Part shown: piece after piece, positions 17,625-26,367 of the stretch
Numbering within the stretch: position 1 is the first letter of the stretch
Layout: the number at the start of each line of letters is the position of its first letter
Assembly: GCA_009917455.1 (NCBI GenBank)
Contig: QZDS01000006.1
Span: 1 to 64,000 of the forward strand
From: a bacterium 1xD8-48
GTDB taxonomy: Bacteria > Bacillota > Clostridia > Lachnospirales > Lachnospiraceae
Direction: 5' to 3'
Length of the DNA: 64,000 bases
Made by a program: the position numbers and the translations under genes
The notes under the pieces: model-generated
The model's database searches: none
What the model was told of the DNA's origin: nothing
Seen by the model: only the letters and a program-made list of their open reading frames with translations

Positions 17625-17634
17625 GGAGAGTATT

Positions 17635-19500
17635 ATGACAAAAAAACAGAAAAAAACGCTGGTCCGCATTCTTGTCTCAGCGATTCTGTTTCTGGGATTA
17701 TTTATCTGCGAACATGCCGGATTGTTTGAGAATATCAGCTATCCATGGGTTTTATTCGTCATCTATCTGGTTCCCTATCTGGTCATCGGATACGACATCA
17801 TTTATAAAGCGGCGAGGAACATCAGCCACGGGCAGATTTTTGATGAAAATTTCCTTATGATGATTGCCACATTTGGCGCATTTGGCGTGAGGGAATACTC
17901 GGAGGCGGTCGCGGTGATGCTTTTTTACCAGGTGGGGGAGCTTTTTCAGAGCTATGCCGTGGGAAAATCCCGTCAGTCTATCTCTGATATGATGGACATC
18001 TGCCCGGAATATGCGAACATAGAGATTGACGGCAGACTGGAGCAGGTGGAGCCGGACGAGGTTTTGGTGGGAAGTATTATTGTAATCAGGCCGGGGGAGA
18101 GAATTCCCCTTGACGGCGTGGTGACAGAAGGAGAATCCCTGATTGACACCGCCGCGCTTACCGGCGAATCGGCGCCTGTAAAGGCGGCGGCAGGCGACGG
18201 AGTTATCAGCGGCTGTGTGAATGGAAGCGGCACTTTGAAGGTTCAGGTATCGAAGGAATTTGATGATTCCACTGTGGCAAAGATACTGGAGCTGGTGGAA
18301 AATGCCAGCAGCAAAAAGGCAAAGGTGGAGAATTTCATCACGAGATTTGCCAAATATTATACGCCGGCTGTCACAATAGGCGCGGTGCTTCTGGCGGTTC
18401 TGCCGCCGCTGCTTTTGGGGGGCGGATGGGGAGAATGGATACAGAGAGCCTGTATCTTTCTGGTGATTTCCTGTCCCTGCGCGCTGGTGATTTCCGTTCC
18501 CTTAGGCTTCTTTGGGGGAATAGGGGCGGCCTCCAGGATTGGCGTTCTGGTTAAGGGAAGCAATTATCTGGAAGCGGTTGCGGAGATGACGACGATTGTC
18601 TTTGACAAGACAGGAACCTTGACGAAAGGGGAGTTTAAGGTTCAGGAAGTTTTGCCGGATGGCTGTACAAAAGAAGATCTTCTGGAGATGACTGCCCTTG
18701 GAGAAGGCTTTTCCAGCCATCCTATTGCGGGCTCTATTAAGGAAGCCTATGGAAAAGAACCTGACATGAACAGAGTCGGGCAGGCGGAGGAAATCGCCGG
18801 CCATGGAATCTGTGTGCAGGTAGACGGCGCGGAAGTGCTGATTGGAAATGAAAAGCTCATGAAAGCGAAAGGGATTGCATTTATTCCCTGCCAGAGCGCG
18901 GGAACCATCGTATATGTGGCCCGGGAAGGGAAAAGCTGCGGCGCGATAGTAATTTCAGACAGCGTCAAGGACGGGGCAAAAGAAGCAATCCGCGATATGA
19001 AGCAGGTTGGAGTAAGAAAATGCGTGATGCTGACCGGCGACCGCTTAAAAGCAGCCGAGGCAGCGGCAGGCGAGCTTGGCATCGACGAGGTGCATGCGGA
19101 GCTTCTGCCCGGGGATAAGGTTTCCATCGTGGAACAGCTCCTGGCGGTTCAAAAGGAAAAGGAAAGACTGGCCTTCGCCGGTGACGGTATCAATGACGCT
19201 CCGGTGCTGACCAGAGCCGACATCGGAATCGCCATGGGAAGCATGGGAAGCGATGCGGCTATTGAAGCAGCGGATGTGGTGCTGATGGATGACGACGTGA
19301 GGAAGATTGCCTCTGTGGTGAAAATATCCAGAAAAACCCTCCGCATCGTGAAGCAGAATATCGTGTTTGCGCTGGGCGTCAAGGCGCTGGTGCTGATTCT
19401 GGGCGCTTTCGGAATGGCCAATATGTGGGAGGCCGTATTTGCGGATGTGGGAGTGTCGGTGATTGCAATTTTGAACGCAATGAGGGCGCTTAAGGAATAG
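17635..19500 (+). CDS. Heavy-metal P1B-type ATPase (Cd/Zn/Pb exporter)
   Basis: This 621-residue exporter lacks an N-terminal HMA domain; that part is encoded just upstream. Visible motifs are the actuator TGESAPV, the membrane metal site SCPCALVISVPLG (Cys near 280 and 282), the phosphorylated DKTGTLTKGEF (Asp near 324), the P1B-specific HP (SSHPIAGSI) and GDGINDAPVLTRADIGIAMG. CPC with a VISVPLG context is typical of Cd/Zn/Pb pumps rather than Cu pumps. With the ArsR-type sensor it forms a metal-detoxification operon. The next gene starts 13 bases after the stop. Confidence 0.94.
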   Translation: MTKKQKKTLVRILVSAILFLGLFICEHAGLFENISYPWVLFVIYLVPYLVIGYDIIYKAARNISHGQIFDENFLMMIATFGAFGVREYSEAVAVMLFYQVGELFQSYAVGKSRQSISDMMDICPEYANIEIDGRLEQVEPDEVLVGSIIVIRPGERIPLDGVVTEGESLIDTAALTGESAPVKAAAGDGVISGCVNGSGTLKVQVSKEFDDSTVAKILELVENASSKKAKVENFITRFAKYYTPAVTIGAVLLAVLPPLLLGGGWGEWIQRACIFLVISCPCALVISVPLGFFGGIGAASRIGVLVKGSNYLEAVAEMTTIVFDKTGTLTKGEFKVQEVLPDGCTKEDLLEMTALGEGFSSHPIAGSIKEAYGKEPDMNRVGQAEEIAGHGICVQVDGAEVLIGNEKLMKAKGIAFIPCQSAGTIVYVAREGKSCGAIVISDSVKDGAKEAIRDMKQVGVRKCVMLTGDRLKAAEAAAGELGIDEVHAELLPGDKVSIVEQLLAVQKEKERLAFAGDGINDAPVLTRADIGIAMGSMGSDAAIEAADVVLMDDDVRKIASVVKISRKTLRIVKQNIVFALGVKALVLILGAFGMANMWEAVFADVGVSVIAILNAMRALKE

Positions 19501-19513
19501 GAGAGAAGTATAA

Positions 19514-20605
19514 ATGAAGCGCAGCTTTTTCATCGGAATATTTACTATAAGTATTTTCATCCTGTTTTCCCTCCCTGTTTCTGCCCGTGAAAACGAGGAT
19601 TCCCGCGGGATTTCGGCGGCTTTTGAGGATTATCGGGAGCGTCTTTTACAGCCGCAGTGGCAATGGGAGATAGAAGGGGCCGGATTTGAGGTGGCGTGGG
19701 AGCAGGCTTTTCCCATAGAAATGGAGGGCTCCGGGGAAGTCGTTATGATTCCCGCCATAGAAGAAGAGTATCATCGGCTGGCGCTCTTTTTTGCGGAAGC
19801 AGGCGGAAGGATTGTATACAGAACAGACCAGCTTGAGGTAAACAGCCGCAACAGGGGCGAGCTGGCTGCGCCGGTAAGAGAGCTTAATGCGGTTTCCTTT
19901 CAGGATATTAACAGGGACGGGCTTACGGATATTGTGATGATTGTCACCTGCGTGAATAAAAAGGGCGATTATGCGGGAAAACCTTATAAAATCGGGGAAG
20001 CGCTGTTTCAGGGAGAGCAGGAGTTTTACCGGGATTACCGGCTTTCGGACAAGATTAACCGCTTTGGCATGAATAAGAGCGTGGAAAGCATCGTGTCCTT
20101 TGTCCGGGACGGAAATTCCACAGAGTTCCTCTATACGGCGGCAACCAGGCAGGAGCTTGTTGACAACGGTTTTCACATTATCAGCGAACAGTGTTATTAC
20201 AGGCAGTTTGAAAAGCTTGGAAGGCTCGAGGTGGTGCCGGGGACTTACACCATGGCCAGCTTTGCAACCTTTATGATTTATCTGGTTAATGAACAGGGGT
20301 ACATTGTGTGGAGCTTTCAGCCCATGGGGGAATATGAAAATCTTTATGCGCTGAAGGGAATCACCTGCAGGGATATTGACGGAGACGGGATGAAGGATAT
20401 TCTGGTGCTTGCCCGTTACAGCAGCGGAGACGATGATAACGAGCTGGTGGTAAAAAGCGACTATGACATTTATTACCAGAGAACAGGTGGATTTTACGAA
20501 GATACAGAGGTGAAACGCCGGTATAAGTGCAGGGATGAGGATACGGTGTCGGAGCTGGTGGAGAAGGCCAGAAGGTACTGGGGCTGGCAGGGCAAAGGGA
20601 GTTAA
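19514..20605 (+). CDS. Exported protein with FG-GAP/VCBS-like Ca-binding segments
   Basis: This is a 363-residue product with a signal peptide (hydrophobic residues 5-23, cleavage near VSA-RE). Two segments look like the calcium loops of FG-GAP/VCBS or dockerin-like repeats: FQDINRDGLTDIVMIV and CRDIDGDGMKDILVLARY. No catalytic motif is recognised. It has its own ribosome site (AGGAGAG) 13 bases after the ATPase stop. The response regulator starts two bases after its own stop, so it is translationally linked to the two-component system. A surface sensor or accessory protein for that system is a reasonable guess, not shown by sequence. Confidence 0.75.
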   Translation: MKRSFFIGIFTISIFILFSLPVSARENEDSRGISAAFEDYRERLLQPQWQWEIEGAGFEVAWEQAFPIEMEGSGEVVMIPAIEEEYHRLALFFAEAGGRIVYRTDQLEVNSRNRGELAAPVRELNAVSFQDINRDGLTDIVMIVTCVNKKGDYAGKPYKIGEALFQGEQEFYRDYRLSDKINRFGMNKSVESIVSFVRDGNSTEFLYTAATRQELVDNGFHIISEQCYYRQFEKLGRLEVVPGTYTMASFATFMIYLVNEQGYIVWSFQPMGEYENLYALKGITCRDIDGDGMKDILVLARYSSGDDDNELVVKSDYDIYYQRTGGFYEDTEVKRRYKCRDEDTVSELVEKARRYWGWQGKGS

Positions 20606-20607
20606 AA

Positions 20608-21267
20608 ATGATAAAAATACTCATAGTAGATGATGAAAAGGCGATTTGCGATTTGATTGATTTGAATCTTTCGACCTCGGGGTATCATTGCAAGGCGGTG
20701 CAGAACGGGCTTGAGGCCATTGATTTGATAGAAAAGGAAAACTTTGATTTGGTGCTTCTGGATATTATGCTTCCGGGGGCGGACGGGTTTGACGTGATGG
20801 AGTATATCAGGCCGTTGCAGGTTCCCGTGATTTTCATTACCGCAAAGCATGAAGTGAAGGACAGGGTAAAGGGGCTTAAGCTGGGAGCGGATGATTATCT
20901 GGTAAAGCCCTTTGACGTGGTAGAGCTGACAGCCAGGGTGGAGGCTGTGCTTCGGCGGTATCACAAGACGGAGCGGGAGCTTACGGCAGGCGATGTGGTG
21001 GTGGACGTGGAGGCGCGGAGAGTCTTAAAAGAGGGGAAACCGGTGGTTCTCACCAACAAGGAATTCGGCCTTCTGGTGCTGTTTATTCAGAATAAAAATA
21101 TTGCCCTGTTTCGGGAGACGCTGTATGAAAAGGTATGGGAGGATGAGTACATCGGCGACAGCCGTACCCTGGACCTTCATGTACAGCGGCTTCGCAGGAA
21201 GCTGGGCTGGGAGCAGAATCTGGTGGCAGTTTACAAGGTGGGATACCGGTTAGAGGTGCCGCAATGA
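20608..21267 (+). CDS. OmpR/PhoB-type response regulator
   Basis: This 219-residue regulator has a receiver domain (1-115: acidic pocket DDE at 8-10, phospho-Asp52 in LLDIMLPG, Lys in YLVKPFD) and a winged-helix DNA-binding domain (about 125-219: LTNKEFGLLVLF, RTLDLHVQRLRRKLG, VYKVGYRLE). The stop overlaps the start of the kinase gene by four bases (ATGA). Confidence 0.94.
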   Translation: MIKILIVDDEKAICDLIDLNLSTSGYHCKAVQNGLEAIDLIEKENFDLVLLDIMLPGADGFDVMEYIRPLQVPVIFITAKHEVKDRVKGLKLGADDYLVKPFDVVELTARVEAVLRRYHKTERELTAGDVVVDVEARRVLKEGKPVVLTNKEFGLLVLFIQNKNIALFRETLYEKVWEDEYIGDSRTLDLHVQRLRRKLGWEQNLVAVYKVGYRLEVPQ

Positions 21268-22691
21268 AATTTTCTTCAAAGCTTTTGCTGTGTACAATTA
21301 TTGTACTTGCCCTGGCGCTGGGGTTCTCGGGATTTTATATTGTAAATTATGTGTTTGAGACCTCTCTTGCCAGAGAAGCCGGGCAAGCGCTGGATGAAAA
21401 CAGTATCCTTTGCTTTGCCTTTGAAACGGCTGCCCTGAATGTACCGGCCAAGTACGACGTGCTTCAGGACAGAACCGTAGGGCAGATAGCTTCTAATCTG
21501 GAATCCGGCGGTCAGGGGAGCGGACGTATGCTGCGGATTTCGGATGAGGAAAAAAGCGTTCTGTATGCGGGGGACGGGTTTGAAGCCGACGAAGCGCTTT
21601 TAGAACTCACAGACGAGAATACCAGAACCTATCGCACAATTTTGTTAAACGGGCGTTATTACATACAGACCGGAAGTACTTTTCATGCGCTGGACAGGGT
21701 CTTGTATCTGGAAACGCTGCGGGACGTGTCAGAGGTTTTCAGCGAGCGGGAGCTGGGCTTTAGGGTTTACCGCCGGGTTACGATTATCATACTGATTCTG
21801 GGAATGGTAATTATGTATCTGATTTCTTTTCTGCTGACGAAGCCCATCCGTCTTTTGACCCGGGCGACCAAACGGATGGCGGCGGGGGATTACGACTACC
21901 GGGCAAGGACTGTCAGCAGCGATGAGTTAGGGCAGCTTACCCTTGATTTTAACCATATGGCGGAGGCTCTGGAGGAAAATATTAATAAGCTGGAGGATGA
22001 GATTCAGGCCAGGGAGGACTTTGTCGGGGCTTTCGCCCATGAACTGAAAACGCCTCTCACAGCAATTATCGGTTATGCGGATATGCTGCGTTCCAGACAG
22101 ATGGATGAGGAAAAAAGTCTTTTGTCAGCCAATTACATTTATAAGGAAGGAAAAAGACTGGAGGCTATGTCCATCCGGCTTTTGGAGATTATGGTTACCC
22201 GGCATGGGCAGGCGCAGTTCCAGGAGGTTTCGGCGGAAACTCTGTTTCTTTATCTGCATGATATGTTTACCCCGAATGAGAGTATGGAATTTATTTATTC
22301 CTACGACCAGGGAACGGTCTGGGCGGAGAGTAACCTGATTATTACGGTTCTGATTAATCTGCTGGACAACGCCTGCAAGGCTTCGGAGCCGGGAAGTACC
22401 ATAGAAATCAGGGGACGGCAGGAGGAGAAAGGATACCGTTTTATCATAAGGGACTACGGAATAGGGATTCCCAAAGAGGAACTTTTGAAGATTACCAAGG
22501 CTTTTTACATGGTGGACAAGTCGAGGGCGAGGAGCCGGAACGGGGCAGGTCTGGGGCTTGCCTTATGTACGGAAATCCTCTCTCTTCATAACAGCGTGCT
22601 TGAAATAGAAAGCACGCCGGGCGAGGGAACCGGAATCAGTTTTGTGCTGCAAAATCAGAAGGAGGAGGGGCATGAAGAAACAGACGATTAA
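21264..22691 (+). CDS. Membrane sensor histidine kinase
   Basis: The 475-residue kinase has spans at about 8-28 and 172-193 enclosing an extracytoplasmic sensor. HAMP (SFLLTKPIRLLTRATKRMA...) and HisKA follow, with FAHELKTPLTAIIGY (His259), then HATPase (NLLDNACKAS, DYGIGIP, GAGLGLALC). It pairs with the upstream regulator through an ATGA overlap. The following gene starts inside its last 20 bases. The signal is unknown. Confidence 0.94.
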   Translation: MKFSSKLLLCTIIVLALALGFSGFYIVNYVFETSLAREAGQALDENSILCFAFETAALNVPAKYDVLQDRTVGQIASNLESGGQGSGRMLRISDEEKSVLYAGDGFEADEALLELTDENTRTYRTILLNGRYYIQTGSTFHALDRVLYLETLRDVSEVFSERELGFRVYRRVTIIILILGMVIMYLISFLLTKPIRLLTRATKRMAAGDYDYRARTVSSDELGQLTLDFNHMAEALEENINKLEDEIQAREDFVGAFAHELKTPLTAIIGYADMLRSRQMDEEKSLLSANYIYKEGKRLEAMSIRLLEIMVTRHGQAQFQEVSAETLFLYLHDMFTPNESMEFIYSYDQGTVWAESNLIITVLINLLDNACKASEPGSTIEIRGRQEEKGYRFIIRDYGIGIPKEELLKITKAFYMVDKSRARSRNGAGLGLALCTEILSLHNSVLEIESTPGEGTGISFVLQNQKEEGHEETDD

Positions 22692-23505
22692 TATTGTGCT
22701 TCTTTTGGCGGCGGTTTTGATAATGTCAGCCTCTATCTGGGGACCGGAGCTGCTTGCAGATTACAAGGACCGGACGGTGCTTGATAAAATTACCGCGCAG
22801 ATTTCCGAAACGGAAGGGGCAGGCTACCGGTATGCCTTAAGCGCCAATGAAAAGCTGTTTATTCTGTCAAAGTGTTTAAACGGACAGTCGCTCCCTGAAA
22901 GCGAGCAGAGCGCTTTGACCAGGGAGCCAAAGGAAGATGCTGCCGGCTATCAGGAGCTGGAAGGAACCTACGCTTTTGTGGTAAATCACAGGGGACCCAC
23001 CGGAAAGGAAATCACAAACGAGGAGATATTTTCCACGTGCAACGGAATGCTCTCTGCCTTAAAGGAGATGGAGATTCTGCCGGAAACCTTAAAGGAGGTG
23101 GACGGCAAGGGCTACGAGGCGGTGCTTTACTCTGCTATTGATGTTCTTGAGCCCCGCAACAATGTGGCTGTGTGGAAGGTCAGCTTTTCCATGAACAAAA
23201 GGAACGTAGACAGGTCAAACCGCCTGATTGACGCCTATCTGGATGCGGACGATGGAAAAATCTATGAGTTTTACGCCAGAACCGACAGAAAATGGGAGGA
23301 TATCGATGCGGATGAAATGATAGAAAAATGGAGCCAATATATGGGGCTTGAAAGCCCCGAGCCCTACGAGACGGATAATCCGCTTTCGGAGGCCACGCCC
23401 CATTATAAGAAGTATATGTTTTCCGGGCCGGACGGCGAGAGAACCATCGTGACCATCGGGTTTTATGAGGGAATTAACGAGCTGTTTTTAAAGATTTCCA
23501 AATGA
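22672..23505 (+). CDS. Membrane-anchored protein of the two-component operon, unknown
   Basis: ATG 22672 follows GGAGGAGGGG and overlaps the kinase by 20 bases. The product is 277 residues: one N-terminal span (about 6-24), then a soluble extracytoplasmic part. A segment VAVWKVSFSMNK....LDADDGKIYEFYAR resembles the strand-turn-strand of PepSY-like domains, but I am not sure. Genes of this kind, attached to kinase-regulator pairs in Lachnospiraceae, have no known function. A role in modulating the kinase is inferred from the operon only. Confidence 0.75.
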   Translation: MKKQTINIVLLLAAVLIMSASIWGPELLADYKDRTVLDKITAQISETEGAGYRYALSANEKLFILSKCLNGQSLPESEQSALTREPKEDAAGYQELEGTYAFVVNHRGPTGKEITNEEIFSTCNGMLSALKEMEILPETLKEVDGKGYEAVLYSAIDVLEPRNNVAVWKVSFSMNKRNVDRSNRLIDAYLDADDGKIYEFYARTDRKWEDIDADEMIEKWSQYMGLESPEPYETDNPLSEATPHYKKYMFSGPDGERTIVTIGFYEGINELFLKISK

Positions 23506-23529
23506 TGCAACTTTGATACAACTTTGATG

Positions 23530-23596
23530 AAAAAATGATGCACCCCTTTTGTAGACTTGAAAGAGTAAAGAAGAATACAAAGGAGCATCATTTTTT
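23530..23596 (+). promoter_or_regulatory. 12-bp inverted repeat spanning the amidase ribosome site
   Basis: AAAAAATGATGC (23530-23541) is the perfect reverse complement of GCATCATTTTTT (23585-23596), which fills the space between AAGGAG (23580-23585) and ATG 23597. In mRNA the long stem would cover the bases just ahead of the start codon and touch the Shine-Dalgarno. Direct repeats of ACTTTGAT and AATGATGCA lie just upstream (23495-23540). Confidence 0.6.
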
Positions 23597-24409
23597 ATGT
23601 ATACAAAAGAAAATCTGTGCGGGGGCGCCATAAGAAGGAAAAGTATAAGAGGGTGGGGGTATTCTCTGGCGGCGGCGCTGTTTTTAATTTTCATGGCTGT
23701 GATTTTTCTGGCGGCAAAATGGCCGGAGGAAGGGCTGCGGAAGCTGACGGCGGAGACCATGGAGGCAAAAGGCCAGGCCTGGGAGCTGCTTCGGATTTCG
23801 GAAAAGGACAGGCAGCTGTGGAAGGAAAAGTTTCTGCCGCCTCTTATAGCTATTGACGCCGGTCACGGGGGAGTGGACAGCGGATGTCTTGGAAACGGCA
23901 AAAAGGTAATGGAAAAGGATATTAATCTTGAAATTTCCTGTCTTGTGCGGGAGAAACTGGAGAAAAAAGGCTTTCGGGTCATGATGCTGAGGGAGACGGA
24001 TGAATTTCTGGAAAAGGAAGACAGGGCAGAGCTTGCAAACAGTTACCAGGCGGATGCGTATGTCAGTATTCATCAGAACACCTACGAGGGGAAGGACAAA
24101 AGTATCGGAGGGATTGAAACCTGGTACGACGGCGGAGACGGGACACGGGACAGCAAAACCCTTGCAGAGTGTGTACACAGGGAGGCAATAAAGAGCACCG
24201 GGGCAGTGGAAAGGTCGTTGATTGACAGCGACAAACTTTACGTGCTGAGTAAAACTCTGATGCCGGCATGCCTGATAGAGACAGGCTTTCTGTCGAACCT
24301 GGAGGAATGCCGCAGACTGACTGACCCGGCTTATCAGGAGAAGCTGGCGGAGGGGATTGCGGAGGGGATTACGGAGTATTTCCGGCAGAACTTATCCGGC
24401 GGAGCCTGA
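23597..24409 (+). CDS. N-acetylmuramoyl-L-alanine amidase (Amidase_3)
   Basis: This 270-residue zinc amidase cleaves the bond between MurNAc and the stem peptide. It has one N-terminal span (about 17-38), a short linker, then the catalytic domain with zinc ligands in AIDAGHGG, MEKDINLEI and VSIHQN, and the catalytic Glu in CLIETGFLSN. The architecture (anchor plus bare catalytic domain, no wall-binding repeats) resembles CwlD, the amidase needed to make cortex muramic lactam in spore formers. That link is by analogy. The unusual inverted repeat at the ribosome site suggests translational control. Confidence 0.92.
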   Translation: MYTKENLCGGAIRRKSIRGWGYSLAAALFLIFMAVIFLAAKWPEEGLRKLTAETMEAKGQAWELLRISEKDRQLWKEKFLPPLIAIDAGHGGVDSGCLGNGKKVMEKDINLEISCLVREKLEKKGFRVMMLRETDEFLEKEDRAELANSYQADAYVSIHQNTYEGKDKSIGGIETWYDGGDGTRDSKTLAECVHREAIKSTGAVERSLIDSDKLYVLSKTLMPACLIETGFLSNLEECRRLTDPAYQEKLAEGIAEGITEYFRQNLSGGA

Positions 24410-24432
24410 TGCGATAAAAGAGTAAAACAATT

Positions 24433-24462
24433 TTGCATAATATCTCCAATTTCATCCATAAT
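24433..24462 (+). promoter_or_regulatory. Possible rubrerythrin promoter
   Basis: TTGCAT at 24433-24438 and CATAAT at 24457-24462 are separated by 18 bases. The -10 box is imperfect. Confidence 0.4.
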
Positions 24463-24545
24463 AATCCCATGGTGGACAAAGTTCGAAGGAGCTGTGTCTG
24501 CTCAAAAGAAACAATGAAGCGGAACTTTAAATGGAGGTATTATGG

Positions 24546-25142
24546 ATGGCAGCAGATTTTAAAAACAGCGTAACAAAGGATAACCTGATGAGAGCCTTTG
24601 CCGGGGAAAGCCAGGCGAGGAACCGTTACATCTTTGCGGCGCAGCAGGCCAAAAAGGCAAAGCTGCAGGTAATCGAATCTGTTTTTACTTACACGGCAAA
24701 TCAGGAGATGGCTCATGCGAAGGTTTTTTATAACCATTTGAAGGAGCTTGCCGGGGAGACAATTCATGTGGACGGCGGTTATCCCGTGGACATTTCGGAG
24801 GATATCGGAAAGCTTCTGCGTATGGCGCAGCACAACGAGTATGAGGAGCATGACAGTGTCTACAAAGCCTTCGGGGAAAAGGCCAAAGAGGAAGGCTTTA
24901 TGCAGGTGGCAAATTCCTTTTTTATGATTGCCGAAATTGAAAAAATGCACGGCGACCGTTTTGGCAGGTTTGCGGAACTGCTGGAAAATAAAGGATTGTT
25001 TATGGAAAACGGGATAACAAAATGGATTTGCTTAAACTGCGGGTATGTCTGGGAGGGCGACGGAGTGCCGGAGAAGTGTCCCGTATGTTACCATGGGAAA
25101 GGATATTTTATCAGACTGGACGAGTCTCCTTTTGAAAGATGA
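24546..25142 (+). CDS. Rubrerythrin
   Basis: ATG 24546 is chosen because GGAGGT (24533-24538) lies seven bases before it; ATG 24531 is part of that same ribosome site. The 198-residue product has a ferritin-like diiron domain with ligands in AGESQARNRY, NQEMAHAKVF, YEEHDSVY and AEIEKMHGDRF. A C-terminal rubredoxin-like iron site is formed by WICLNCGYVW and EKCPVCYHGKGYF. Rubrerythrins reduce hydrogen peroxide in anaerobes using electrons from rubredoxin or NADH systems. Confidence 0.95.
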   Translation: MAADFKNSVTKDNLMRAFAGESQARNRYIFAAQQAKKAKLQVIESVFTYTANQEMAHAKVFYNHLKELAGETIHVDGGYPVDISEDIGKLLRMAQHNEYEEHDSVYKAFGEKAKEEGFMQVANSFFMIAEIEKMHGDRFGRFAELLENKGLFMENGITKWICLNCGYVWEGDGVPEKCPVCYHGKGYFIRLDESPFER

Positions 25143-25176
25143 TTTCTTAACTATTTCATAATTCTGTGTCAGGCAA

Positions 25177-25206
25177 TTGACATTTGTCTTTGACTGTGAA
25201 TATAAT
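25177..25206 (+). promoter_or_regulatory. Promoter of the VanZ-like gene
   Basis: TTGACA at 25177-25182 and TATAAT at 25201-25206, both perfect, with an 18-base spacer. Confidence 0.8.
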
Positions 25207-25256
25207 AAAAGCCATCAGGGAAAAGAAGTTTGTTTGATTACGGAAAGTGAAACGGA

Positions 25257-25763
25257 ATGAAAAAGAAAAGATGGCTGGCTGAGCTGATTCTATGGGGAAT
25301 GTTTATTTTTATGGTTGCCGCAGTAATGTATATTTCTTTCCAGAACGGAGAGGAAAGTAAGGCGGCCGGAAAGCAGCTCCTTGCAACTTTCACGGGAATA
25401 AAGGATTCGGAAAAGCTGTACGGTCAGGGACAGAGGGACGAGCTGATGTATCTTCTGCGCCAGAGCGGAAGAGTACTGGCTTTTCTTGCAATAGGAATGG
25501 TGGGAACGCTGACGATTCATGTCACCTGTGTGAAATGCGGATGGTTTTTAAAAACAGTGATTGCCGCCGCTGTTTTGCTGCCGATTGCCTGTTTTACGGA
25601 AAGAATGAAAATCTATATTCCGTCCAGACATTACAGCTATGAGGAAATGCTGATTAGTATTGCCGCGGCGATGGCGGGGCTTTTGATAGTAAGCCTGTTC
25701 CTGCTTCTGGTCAGGATGATTAAAGGTCTGTCTCATCTGAAAACCACGGCTGATGCGGGTTGA
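25257..25763 (+). CDS. VanZ-like membrane protein
   Basis: The 168-residue product has four predicted spans. The segment order fits the VanZ family: YISFQNGEESKAAG after the first span, the LLRQSGRVLAFLAIG span, and TERMKIYIPSRHYSYEEMLISIAAA before the last. These correspond to the SSQ.GE.S, RK..H...F..L and D...Q.F.PGR..S..D segments of VanZ. Several usually conserved residues differ, so it is a divergent member. VanZ of Enterococcus gives low-level teicoplanin resistance. Most chromosomal relatives have no known role. Confidence 0.75.
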   Translation: MKKKRWLAELILWGMFIFMVAAVMYISFQNGEESKAAGKQLLATFTGIKDSEKLYGQGQRDELMYLLRQSGRVLAFLAIGMVGTLTIHVTCVKCGWFLKTVIAAAVLLPIACFTERMKIYIPSRHYSYEEMLISIAAAMAGLLIVSLFLLLVRMIKGLSHLKTTADAG

Positions 25764-25829
25764 GATGCCGGTGCGGGCAAAAATGCGAAGTACGGCGGCG
25801 CCGGCGTTTGTCAGAGAAGTGCAATATCC

Positions 25830-25863
25830 AAAAGGGCAGTTTCCTGAAATGGATAACTGCCCA
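25830..25863 (-). terminator. Terminator of pyrBI
   Basis: GGGCAGTT (25834-25841) and AACTGCCC (25855-25862) form the stem core. Read on the minus strand the hairpin is followed by TTTT. It lies 23 bases after the pyrI stop. Confidence 0.75.
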
Positions 25864-25885
25864 ATAAATTGAAAAAGTGACTTAT

Positions 25886-26317
25886 CTATAAACGTTCCGT
25901 AAATTTCTCCTCACAGTATTTGCACCGGTAAACTTCTTTTTCCTCATCTGCCAGTACAAAAATATGGGGAAGTTCCTGCTCGATGGAAGTGATGCATCTG
26001 GGATTTTTGCACCGGATGACGTTTTTTATCTCCTTCGGGAGCATCAGCTCCTTTTTCGATACGATTTCCCCGTCCTTGATAACGTTGACGGTGATGTTGT
26101 GGTCAATGAAAGCAAGGACGTCCAGATTCAGCATGTCAATGTCGCATTCCACTTTCAGGATATCCTTTTTACCCATTTTGTTGCTTCTGGCATTTTTGAT
26201 GATTGCAACGGTACAGTCCAGCTTGTCCAACTGCAGATGATGATAAATGGAAAGACTTTTTCCGGCCTTGATGTGGTCAAGGACGAAGCCTTCTTCGATT
26301 TTTCCTACGTTAAGCAT
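25886..26317 (-). CDS. pyrI: Aspartate carbamoyltransferase regulatory subunit
   Basis: This 143-residue subunit lets CTP and ATP control aspartate transcarbamoylase. The N-terminal allosteric domain shows GFVLDHIKAG and MGKKDILKVE. The zinc domain that contacts the catalytic chain has IRCKNPRCIT and YRCKYCEEKF, four cysteines in CX4C and CX2C pairs. It is downstream of pyrB with a 50-base gap, the usual order. Confidence 0.96.
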   Translation of the reverse strand: MLNVGKIEEGFVLDHIKAGKSLSIYHHLQLDKLDCTVAIIKNARSNKMGKKDILKVECDIDMLNLDVLAFIDHNITVNVIKDGEIVSKKELMLPKEIKNVIRCKNPRCITSIEQELPHIFVLADEEKEVYRCKYCEEKFTERL

Positions 26318-26367
26318 ATACCTGCTTCCTTTCTGTTTATAGTTCCTTTTTGATTTCAGTTTCCGTA

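Noticed and set aside
25784-25815. Possible seventh copy of the dispersed repeat (GCGAAGTACGGCGGCG, GGCGTTTGTCA)
   Set aside because: Only the second half matches, and the CAATAAGCC part is absent. It may be a decayed copy but is not counted.
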